Position numbers and translations under genes: made by a program. This document shows positions 56,541 through 64,000 of a stretch of DNA of 64,000 nt, piece by piece. The stretch covers positions 16,152,140-16,216,139 of the forward strand of contig OZ020601.1 of NCBI GenBank assembly GCA_963971535.1. Direction: 5' to 3'. Each line of letters starts with the position of its first letter. The stretch's first letter is position 1. Source of the DNA: Notolepis coatsorum. Its lineage: Eukaryota; Chordata; Actinopteri; Aulopiformes; Paralepididae. Under the pieces are notes generated by a model. That model saw nothing but the letters and a program-made list of their open reading frames with translations, was not told where the DNA came from and ran no database searches.

Positions 56541-57073
56541 GGGGGCTTTCTCACTGCCATTCGGGGTCGAATCAGCTCCGTTCCGTCCTCGTTCCGTCCT
56601 TGGGTGCGAACTCCCCCCCTCCCTCTCCCCCCTCTAGTTTGTGTACACACTGCAGTCTTGGTGCGCTCCGGGTTAAGTTTACGGTTTGCGTTTTGAGCGT
56701 GTAAGCTTGCCGTAGGCGATGATGTCACGATCTAACGTCAACACAGGACGAGTTTAATAACACATGGTGGTGGAAACTGGATGCTGATATAAAGAAACAA
56801 ATAACCAATAAATATGAAGTTATATTTGAACCTCTGTTGTCAAGCCTTGTCAATATAACCCACCCCCTTTTCTCACGAATGGAACTGGTGTCGTGGAGTC
56901 CGCTTTGAGCGTTGTTAGCTTAGCCTGGTTATTACTAGTTAGCAGCTAACGTTAGCCCATTGCTCGCGGCAATTATATTGCATGTCATGTCGATTACGGC
57001 TGACTGGTTGGGCACTGTCTATAGAAATAAATGCATTTGAACAAGAAACCAATGTAAGGTAACCCTAACATGT
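56541..57073. mobile_element. Harbinger-like left part without matching right end
   Basis: TAA then GGGGGCTTTCTCACTGCC and TTCGGGGTCGAATCAGCTCC: the same terminal type as the two elements below, plus the internal GTTCCGTCCTTGGGTGCGAA stretch seen at 60.15 kb. The right terminus is not found before the next element begins at 57077. Confidence 0.6.
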
Positions 57074-57151
57074 TCAGGGTGCTTTCTCACTAGCCATACG
57101 CGGTCGAATCAGCTCCGCTCCGCTAGTTAGCTTAGCCTATTTATTACTAGT

Positions 57152-58573
57152 TAGGGTGACCAAACGTCCTCTTTTGCCCGGACATGTCCTCTTTTCACGC
57201 CCTGTCCGGGGCGTCCGGGGGGGTTTTATAAATTCATGAAAATGTCCGGGTTTTATTGTTTTTCACGGGGCAAATAAGCATGTAGTTAATATTGACTGGC
57301 GCATTGCACCGAATACTACGGTAGGCCTACTCTATGCGTGTGACGTATTGTTGACAGAATCTGGCTATGGGGCGACAATAATGTGGTCAAGAGACATGGT
57401 TTCTATCTTTAGCGTGGTTTATTCATTCACATGGTTTGATTAGCAGCACATGAGTTCTCCTCTCACTGAGAGGCTGGTGGATAAAGAGGTAGAGGGGGAG
57501 GAGACATCTCTTTTTATACTCGCCATCTGGTGGTATCATGAGTGGCTCCGCCTAGAGCGCCCTCTAGTGGAAACAGTTATATATGCAGTTAGACAGTTAC
57601 TAACAATCCTACATAGAACCTCTAACTTTAACACGTATTCCCAGAGAAGCCTGCTTTCAGTGCTTTGTGGGCGGCGCTACTGCGCTCGCACACAAACAGA
57701 GGAGGAAGCGGACAGATCGGACCAGCATTGATTCTGCTCACAATGCCAAAGCGAATGTACATTACAGATTAACTGCAGAGATAATTCCCAATTTACCGTC
57801 CCGGTCAAGACAAATGGGAGGCGGAGTGCAACGCTTGTAAAGCTTGACCATATGTTTCTGTGTCTAATAAAGCTGTGCGAGGCGAGAGTTTGATGGCAAA
57901 GTTGACCGAATTGATTGAAGTATGCAGCTATACAGAGAGAGAAAGAAAATAATTTTTTAACTATTTTGATGCCTCAAAATTATGTTTTGGTTTGATTTTT
58001 GATGATATAAAATGCTTATGATACAATCATTCTAAGGATTACGTGTGTAATAAATTTGTTTTGTACACGAATTGCAAGATATGCAAATGTGAACAAATCC
58101 GAAACTGCATAGTGCACTTTATTATTAGTTACTTTATTAATTTGTATCTTTGCGAGGTTACTGTTTTATAATTTACATTACATTGAAAAGATACAAAGAT
58201 ATATATATATATATTTTAAATGTTCTAATACAGAAGAGGTATTATTTAGAACATGAATTCATATTTTTTTGTTATTTATTTTGTCCAGTAAGACTTGAAA
58301 AGAGTTATTATTTTGTTATAGGTTGATTTTTAGAGATGTGTCAGATATATTACTTTAGGCATAATAAAGCATGTTGAGTAACTTTGGTTATAGAGAGATA
58401 TTATTTTGTTATATAAAATAATATAAATAATAATTTTCTATCCATACAGAGGAGGCATACTTTAAATATATAACAATTACAAGGCATCTTTGAGTAGAGT
58501 ATCATTTAAGTATCTTGAGGCTGGGGGCAAAAGAGTGTCCTCTTTTTTGGAAATCACAAATATGGTCACCCTA
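57152..58573. mobile_element. Element N: hAT-type transposon nested in M1
   Basis: Ends TAGGGTGACCAAACGTCCTC and AAATATGGTCACCCTA, with perfect 8-bp duplication TTACTAGT (57144-57151 and 58574-58581). TAGGGTGACCA ends are typical of an hAT group known from many vertebrates. CCTCTTTT occurs near both ends. The interior is AT-rich; an ORF at 57450-57731 matches nothing I know. Confidence 0.87.
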
Positions 58574-58779
58574 TTACTAGTTAGCAGCTAACATCGCTTG
58601 CATCAATTATATTGCATGTAATTTATCTACCGGTCGATCACGGCCGACTGGTTGGGCACCACTGGGCTATAGAAATAAATGCATTAGAACAAGAAACCAA
58701 TGTATAGTAGACATAGCAATGGCAAAAGAAATTGCCAGGCCTAATGCGAGCCAGGGAAGTATTGGGCTTGTAACGTGGC

Positions 58780-58934
58780 TTCATGTTTTCATCCACTGAG
58801 CCGTGAGGCTCAACATGCTTGTTTGGTTGAGGTCTGAACTCGCCAAATTGCCCATAAATATCGTTTTTGTGGGTATTGTCCAGTTGTTGCTGTATGTTTT
58901 TATCTGCCCAAAATTCAAGCAAGCATGAAAGCAT
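58780..58934 (-). pseudogene. Myb/SANT-like DNA-binding segment of M1
   Basis: Minus-strand frame MLSCLLEFWADKNIQQQLDN then THKNDIYGQFGEF. The pattern LL-x-x-W-A-x-x-x-I-Q-x-x-L and the later K-N-x-I-Y is that of Myb/SANT-like (MSANTD/trihelix) domains found as the N-terminal DNA-binding part of Harbinger-encoded accessory proteins. Only about 35 residues (roughly helices 1 and 2) are convincing; the following NKHVEPHGSVDENMKPRYKP may belong to the same product or to UTR. No start context or full domain is visible, so this is a remnant. A second, more decayed copy lies at 60859-61041 in M2. Confidence 0.5.
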
Positions 58935-59185
58935 TACAGTAATGACGTTGTGTGTCAGCTAGTTGATAGAGCAAGCCTCTCCCGTGTTTTGGTACAAGCT
59001 CGTACACCACGCCCTGCGCACTGGCGCGCACCCGGAACCACCTATTTCAGCGGTCCAGGTTTGGAGCGAATCAGCGTCCCCGGGGACGGGGGGGGGGGAG
59101 CGTTCTCAGTAGGACGGACACACCCTTTTTGGGTGCGATCGGGCTCTGATTCGACCCCGAATGGTGAGTGAGAAAGCTCCCTCAG

Positions 59186-59426
59186 GTTTCTCTCCTCCAC
59201 ATTGCCTGTGGTGCATTTTCTCCTATTGCTAGGTTTTAGTGAGTTTTTCCTTACAGTACCTTCGCATGGGGAGTCAGAGTGTTGCATTCATTTATTTTAA
59301 ATGTTTTGGACTTCATGGTGTTTTTGTTTTGTTCTTGATTTATTGTGATGTTTCTTCTAGACTTGTTTAAAAAAGACGTGTCCGGCCCATGGGGACCTTA
59401 CAAATAAATTTGATTTGATCTGTGTA
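59186..59426 (+). mobile_element. LINE-type 3' end
   Basis: Ends TGTCCGGCCCATGGGGACCT then TACAAATAAATTTGATTTGA, a LINE 3' end with a short TTTGA tandem tail common in fish. The upstream limit is uncertain. Confidence 0.5.
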
Positions 59427-59500
59427 GTGAAAGGGTTAACCTTATGTAGTGTGGTAGTGAAAGGTTAACAGTATGTAGTGTGGTAGTGAAAGGGTTAAGG
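59427..59500 (+). repeat. Three units of piggyBac-like terminal repeat
   Basis: (TAGTG)TGGTAGTGAAAGGGTTAA, three units in the same orientation as the arrays at 37.2 and 55.8 kb, again directly behind a LINE-type 3' end. Confidence 0.82.
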
Positions 59501-60102
59501 TTGAACATCGGCACTGTTTTTATGCTATTTTAAGAGCACTTCCACAGTCGATCGGGACCAAACTCAACTCTTTCAGTGCAAAAGTTTTTTTGGCAGAGCT
59601 ACACAGTAACCAACTAGGACATTTCTGGGAAACTGGGAAAGTAGTAAGAGGTATAAAAATAGCAGGGTTCTGAGAGGTGGCCCGTCAGGTCCACTGAAGT
59701 GTAGGAAGGACTCACAGGCACACGTCTTACCTCGCAGTGTCAAGTAGAAGTGTCAATCAAAATGTGGTAAAAAGCCACCAGTACAGAATCCGCAGCGCAA
59801 CTGGAGTGTCTAGATAGGACCCCTGGAGACGCCACAGCGGCACAGAGGAGATGACACCGCGCGACAGCGCCCTTTCCTCCCGGGTGTTTTCTTTTGTCAG
59901 CTGCCATACTTAGTTTCAGTGGAGTGGAGCGTTACTTTTCCACAAGGACAGCGGAATATACGGTACAACACGAGCAGCGCGCGGGGGGGGGGGGGGGGGC
60001 CTTCTTTGGATATTTGTGTGAATTAAAAAAAGAAATGGCTGTAGGAAAGATGTAGGTGAAGTCAGTCGCTCCCCCACACAGGAGTGGGAAGAGTTGTTCC
60101 TC
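59501..60102. other. Intergenic, no gene supported
   Basis: GGTATAAAAATAGCAGG at about 59650 resembles a TATA box but no downstream transcript can be supported. A run of 18 G lies at 59982-59999. Confidence 0.35.
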
Positions 60103-60105
60103 TGA

Positions 60106-61299
60106 GGGTGCTTTCTCACTCACCATCGGGGTCGAATCAGCTACGTTCCGTCTCGTTCCGTCTTTGGGTGCAAACTCCCCCCCCCCCCCCCCCTCTCTAG
60201 TTTGTGTACACACTTCAGTCTTGGTTCGCTCCGGGTTTTGTTTACGGTTTGTGTTTTGAGCGTGTAAACTGCCGTAGGCGATGATGTCACACTCGAACGT
60301 CAGCACATGAAGAGTTGAACACACGGTGATGGAAACTGGATGCCCGATATAAAGAAACGATTCAAACGAATAACCAATCAATATGAAGTTATATTTGAAC
60401 CTCTGTTATCAAGCCTTGTCAATATAACCCACCCCCTTTTCTCACGAATGGAACTGGTGTTGTGGAGTCCGCTTTTGAGCATTTTCCAGGACTAACGCAA
60501 AGCTAACGGCTAACGCTAGTTAGCTTAGCCTATTACTAGTAACATTGCTCGCATCAATTATATTGAATGTCATTGATCTACCGGTAGATCACGGCCGACT
60601 GGTTGGGCACCACTGGTCTATAGAAATAAATGCATTCGAACAAGAAAGTATAGTAGACATAGCAATGGCAAACGCTAAGCTAACACTAGTTAGCTTAGCC
60701 TATTACTAGTAACATTGCTTGCATCAATTATATTGAATGTCATTGATCTACTGGTCGACCACGGCCGACTGGTTGGGCACCACTGGTCTAGTAGAATAAA
60801 TGCATTCGAACAAGAAACCAATGTATAGACATAGCAATGGCAAACAAAATAGCCAGGCCTAATGCGAGCCAGGGAAGTGTTGTGCTTTGTAACGTGGCTT
60901 CACGTTTTCATCCACTGAGCTGTGAGGCTCCACATGCTTGTTTTGGTTGAGGTCTGAACTCGCAAATTGTCCATAAATATCGTTTTTGTGGGTATTGTCC
61001 AGTTGTTGCGGTGTGTTTTTATCCGCCCAAAATTCAAGCAAGCATGAAGCATTACAGTAACGATGCTGTGTGTGTCAGCAAGTTGATACAGAAGCCTCCC
61101 GTGTTTTGGTACAAGCTTGTACACCACGCCCCCGCTCCCACTGGCGCGCACCGGGAACCACCTATTTCAGCGGTCCAGGTTCAGCGCCCCCTGGGACGAA
61201 TCTGCGGGGGACGGGGGGGGAGCGTTCTCACTCAGACACACCCTTTTCTGGTGCGACCCGGCGCTGATTCAACCCCGAATGGTGAGTGAGAAAGGGCCC
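60106..61299 (-). mobile_element. PIF/Harbinger-like element M2
   Basis: Ends GGGTGCTTTCTCACTCACCA and TGGTGAGTGAGAAAGGGCCC inside the 3-bp duplication TGA (60103-60105 and 61300-61302). Internal 120-170-bp segment ending GACTGGTTGGGCACCACTGG is present twice (about 60540-60680 and 60700-60850) and also in M1. Minus-strand 61041-60859 holds a second, more decayed copy of the Myb/SANT-like segment (LEFWADKNTPQQLDNTHKND). Confidence 0.75.
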
Positions 61300-61424
61300 T
61301 GAGAGTCTTGACCTCGTATTACCTCTCCTCCCATGCTGTCGTTCAGGCCTCGGTTGGTCTATAGATGTGCCCTGACTCCCCTCCACCTCAGTCAGTTGTG
61401 TGTGTGATGACATTTGAAAATTAT

Positions 61425-61634
61425 AAATGGCTGCATTTATATAACAGCTTTTATCCAAAGCACTTTACAATTTGTTCCTCACATTTGACCCATTCACTCA
61501 CACATCCACACACCGACGGCGGAGGCGACCTGCTCATCTGGAACAGTTAAGGACACTTAAGACACGCAGCCCGGGAGGAGCAGGAATTGAACCAGGAACC
61601 AGACACATCTACCTCCTGAGCCACTGTCGCCCCA
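61425..61634 (-). mobile_element. tRNA-derived SINE (SINE-A5), near full length
   Basis: Inverse of the SINE-A body: ATATAACAGCTTTTATCCAA (tail), CACACCGACGGCGGAGGCGA, CCCGGGAGGAGCAGGAATTG (B-box region) and ATCTACCTCCTGAGCCACTG (inverse of the A-box head). Confidence 0.82.
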
Positions 61635-61997
61635 TGAGGGGAATGAGGAAAACTTCAGTTGTCTTTCGAGTTTAAATAAAGATTTGAAATAAAGTGTGAC
61701 AATCTCAAACATTTCCATGGATCAATGTAGGTTTTGCTACTCAGAATGATATAATGCAACAGGACTTCCACCCCGGTTGATGAAGGCATTTACATGGTGG
61801 CTCTAAACGCTGCCGCCTGGCAGGAAGTTCCGGGGGGAAATCATCCGGTGCACAGGAAGTGAAGCGACAGCAATTTGCTTGGAATAAATAAGACAAACCC
61901 AGTAAACGTCATTCTTCAAGAGAGAATTAGAGCAACGCAAGAATGCAACGACTGCTTATCGTTGATAGATGTCGCCAATCAGAACTAATCATGTGGA

Positions 61998-62540
61998 TTA
62001 CCACTTCCACGTTTTTGTAAAGGTACAGTTACAGATGTTTTTGTAAAGGTACAGTTAGATGTTTTTGTAAAGGTACAGCTACATGTTTTTGTAAAGGTAG
62101 TTACAGATGTTTTTGTAAAGGTACAGTTAGATGTTTTTGTAAAGGTACAGCTACATGTTTTTGTAAAGGTAGTTACAGATGTTTTTGTAAAGGTAGTTAC
62201 AGATGTTTTTGTAAAGGTAGTTACAGATGTTTTTGTAAAGGTACAGCTACACATGTTTTTGTAAAGGTACAGCTACAGATGTTTTTGTAAAGGTAGTTAC
62301 AGATGTTTTTGTAAAGGTACAGTTACAGATGTTTTTGTAAAGGTACAGTTACAGATGTTTTTGTAAAGGTACAGTTAGATGTTTTTGTAAAGGTACAGTT
62401 ACAGATGTTTTTGTAAAGGTACAGTTACAGATGTTTTTGTAAAGGTACAGTTAGATGTTTTTGTAAAGGTACAGTTACAGATGTTTTTGTAAAGGTACAG
62501 TTAGATGTTTTTGTAAAGGTACAGTTACAGATGTTTTTGC
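61998..62540 (+). repeat. 22-26-bp minisatellite
   Basis: About 22 units of GTTTTTGTAAAGGTACAGTT plus ACAGAT, in three length variants (ACAGTTACAGAT, ACAGTTAGAT, AGTTACAGAT). The reverse frame FTKTSVTT is an artefact of the repeat. Confidence 0.92.
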
Positions 62541-62796
62541 ACAAATGAATGATTGCGAACAAATTAATGAATACAGAAGCCGTAGACAAGCAGCAGCCGA
62601 TTCCTTCCTGGACCGTTTGTTCTAATGAGATATTCCTTTAAAGTCCCAATCTGTGATTTGTGGGGCAACAGCGTACAGTAGACCTTGCGTTAGCGCTTGT
62701 AGTGAGGGCTGGAGGAGCGGGTTTCCTCCCGACAGAGAAACAACACGCTGGTGAAAAGATGAAAACATGGCAAAACATAGAATAGAATAGTGAATA
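62541..62796. other. Intergenic, no gene supported
   Basis: No element or coding frame recognised between the two minisatellites. Confidence 0.35.
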
Positions 62797-63060
62797 GTGT
62801 TGTGGGACCCCGTCTCTCAGGGGACAGACGTAACTAGACAGTGTTGTGGGACCCCGTCTCTCAGGGGACAGACGTAACTAGAAAGTGTTGTGGGACCCCG
62901 TCTCTCAGGGGACAGACGTAACTAGAAAGTGTTGTGGGACCCCGTCTCTCAGGGGACAGACGTAACTAGATAGTGTTGTGGGACCCCGTCTCTCAGGGGA
63001 CAGACGTAACTAGATAGTGTTGTGGGACCCCGTCTCTCAGGGGACAGACGTAACTAGGGG
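62797..63060 (+). repeat. 44-bp minisatellite, six near-identical units
   Basis: Units starting GTGTTGTGGGACCCCGTCTC at 62797, 62841, 62885, 62929, 62973 and 63017. Differences are confined to the last one or two bases of the unit (GACA, GAAA, GATA), so homogenisation or expansion is recent. Confidence 0.95.
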
Positions 63061-63235
63061 GTCCAGGCGCATGCTCCCCTGGGAAGAAAATCTTTCAAAA
63101 AGTCCATCAAAGTGAAATATCGCTCAGAGAGTGAATAGTCTTTTCCTTTAATCTTTCCGTGTCCAATAATGAATCACAGATGATATCACACTGAAAACAC
63201 ATTATTCACACACGACAGGAATCACCTCACCTTCA

Positions 63236-63378
63236 TTATGAATTGAAAATGGGGGACGTGGTGTAAACAAGACAAAAGTCTTTCTCTGGTCTGCATCCGC
63301 TTAACAATTGTGTGTATTGAGTTGTACTGTATTGTACCCATTCTGCAATCTGTTAATTAAAGTTTTCAATCAATCAAG
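63236..63378 (+). mobile_element. LINE-X8: tail fragment antisense to wdr73
   Basis: AATTGAAAATGGGGGACGTG, GTCTGCATCCGCTTAACAAT and TTAATTAAAGTTTTCAATCA: the LINE-X 3' end with a short CAAT tail, ending 39 bases from the wdr73 stop codon on the opposite strand. Confidence 0.85.
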
Positions 63379-63416
63379 ACACAATCCAAGAAGAACAAAG
63401 TCATTAAAAAGTGTAG

Positions 63417-63646
63417 TCATTTGGCAGCCGTCGGGTCCACCCAGTCCCACACGTGCACGGAGCCGTCCGACGCGGCGGAGAGCAGGGTGCGCGGCCTGCT
63501 CGGGTGCCACGCGTGGGCGGTGACCGTGACGGGAGACGTCTCGGGGTTCAAACACACATGACCAGGGTGCTCGAACAACGGCTGGGCTCCCTTCAGCTCA
63601 GGACTCCAGGCAGAGGTGTTGTAGATCTGCACCACTCCATTAAAAC
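63417..63646 (-). CDS. wdr73: WD repeat-containing protein 73, last coding exon
   Basis: Partial gene: the terminal exon only; upstream exons lie beyond the right edge. After a 3' splice site (TTTCTGTATTCTAG) the exon reads FNGVVQIYNTSAWSPE, GAQPLFEHPGHV, VTVTAHAWHPSRPRTLLSAA and SDGSVHVWDWVDPTAAK, then TGA. This is the C terminus of WDR73; the human protein has the same pattern, ending ...HVWDWVD plus four residues. The exon supplies the end of the final WD propeller blade (VHVWDW is its WD signature). The first codon (Gly) is split by the intron. Family knowledge: WDR73 is a cytoplasmic/spindle-pole WD40 protein, linked in humans to Galloway-Mowat syndrome and to Integrator complex function. 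The exon is intact and GC-rich against AT-rich flanks. Orientation is convergent with plekhf2, about 40 kb away, with only repeats between. Confidence 0.93.
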
Positions 63647-63680
63647 CTAGAATACAGAAATAAAGAAGCATATTAGATGA
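63647..63680 (-). promoter_or_regulatory. wdr73: 3' splice site of the wdr73 last exon
   Basis: On the minus strand CTTCTTTATTTCTGTATTCT runs into AG and the exon starts GTTTTAATGG. The tract is the first, slightly diverged unit of the minisatellite that fills the adjacent intron. Confidence 0.85.
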
Positions 63681-63967
63681 TGTGAATACACATTAGAGAT
63701 GAACCAGTACCGATACTGGTATTCACAGAAATAAAGAAGTATATTAGATATGAATAAATATTAGAGATGAACCTGTACCGATACTGGTATTCAAATAAAT
63801 AAACAAGTATATTAGATATTAATAAATATTAGGGATGAATCAGTACCGATATTCACAGAAATAAATAAGTATATTAGATAATAAATATTAGGGATGAATC
63901 AGTACGGATACTGGTATTCACAGAAATAAAGAAGTATATTAGATATTAATAAATATTAGGGATGAAT
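63655..63967 (-). repeat. 65-71-bp minisatellite in the last intron of wdr73
   Basis: About 4.5 units of ATTCACAGAAATAAAGAAGT, ATATTAGAT, AATAAATATTAG and (G/A)GATGAATCAGTACCGATA. GAAATAAA-type blocks start at about 63657, 63728, 63795, 63857 and 63922. TAGGGATGAATCAGTACCGA also looks like an hAT terminus, so the unit may have come from a transposon end. Confidence 0.88.
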
Positions 63968-64000
63968 CCAAGTTCAAGTTCAAGTTCTTTAAGTTCTTTA

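Larger units (their letters stand above)
57077..59181 (-). mobile_element. PIF/Harbinger-like element M1 (interrupted by N)
   Basis: Ends GGGTGCTTTCTCACT and AGTGAGAAAGCTCCC inside a 3-bp duplication TCA (57074-57076 and 59182-59184), the PIF/Harbinger pattern (GGG ends, TNA-type target). The minus strand keeps a Myb/SANT-like coding segment (separate entry), the class of second protein that Harbinger elements encode. Element N is inserted in its left third. No DDE transposase was recognised. Confidence 0.72.

Noticed and set aside
59645-59665. TATA-like GGTATAAAAATAG as a promoter
   Set aside because: AT-rich background makes such matches common; no downstream exon or transcript can be supported.

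Overview
The window is teleost (percomorph-like) genomic DNA, dominated by transposable elements. The two host genes are vertebrate orthologues, the SINEs and LINE tails are of well-known fish types, and hAT, piggyBac and PIF/Harbinger-type DNA elements are dense. Only two host protein-coding loci can be supported. The first is plekhf2 (phafin-2), whose whole coding sequence lies in one GC-rich exon at 22511-23254 (+). The second is the last coding exon of wdr73 at 63417-63646 (-), whose other exons lie beyond the right edge. Most other open frames here are short repeat translations or retrotransposon pieces.

Layout. 1-21 kb is a graveyard of non-autonomous hAT-type elements. At least eleven have matching 8-bp target-site duplications (TSDs) that can be read directly, and many are nested. 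3911-4956 is a TTAA-flanked element, 5408-5752 a long foldback, and 10855-11268 a tRNA-derived SINE. 22-29 kb is comparatively repeat-poor and holds plekhf2 with its intron and 3' flank. 29-42 kb is colonised by one LINE family ('LINE-X'; its 3'UTR repeats CCAATGTACAGT and ends in CAAT or TTCA microsatellites). It includes a head-to-head and nested cluster at 37.5-41.9 kb, a piggyBac-like element at 31.6-32.3 kb and a perfect 38-bp palindrome at 34.7 kb. 42-48 kb holds SINEs (one inside another), a long GA microsatellite and two minisatellites. 48-49.2 kb is an unrecognised coding-like fossil. 49.4-53.96 kb is a Rex1/L2-like LINE split by a 5'-truncated L1-type LINE. 54-56 kb is SINEs plus a tandem array of piggyBac-like ends. 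56.5-61.3 kb holds PIF/Harbinger-like elements that keep a Myb/SANT-like coding segment. 62-64 kb holds minisatellites and wdr73.

The host genes show no functional link to one another. What ties the window together is layered transposition: TSDs, interrupted repeats and nested insertions give a relative insertion order at about ten places. Minisatellites recur both as landing sites for transposons and as expansions inside or beside them. No self-contained new gene system was found. The most unusual signals are (i) a roughly 0.7-kb core shared by three hAT elements with different termini, (ii) tandem arrays built from TTAA-containing piggyBac-like ends, (iii) Harbinger-like elements keeping a Myb/SANT-like segment, and (iv) a minisatellite that repeats the splice-acceptor tract of wdr73. 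Family names were assigned by eye from motifs, ends and TSDs; no database search was run.
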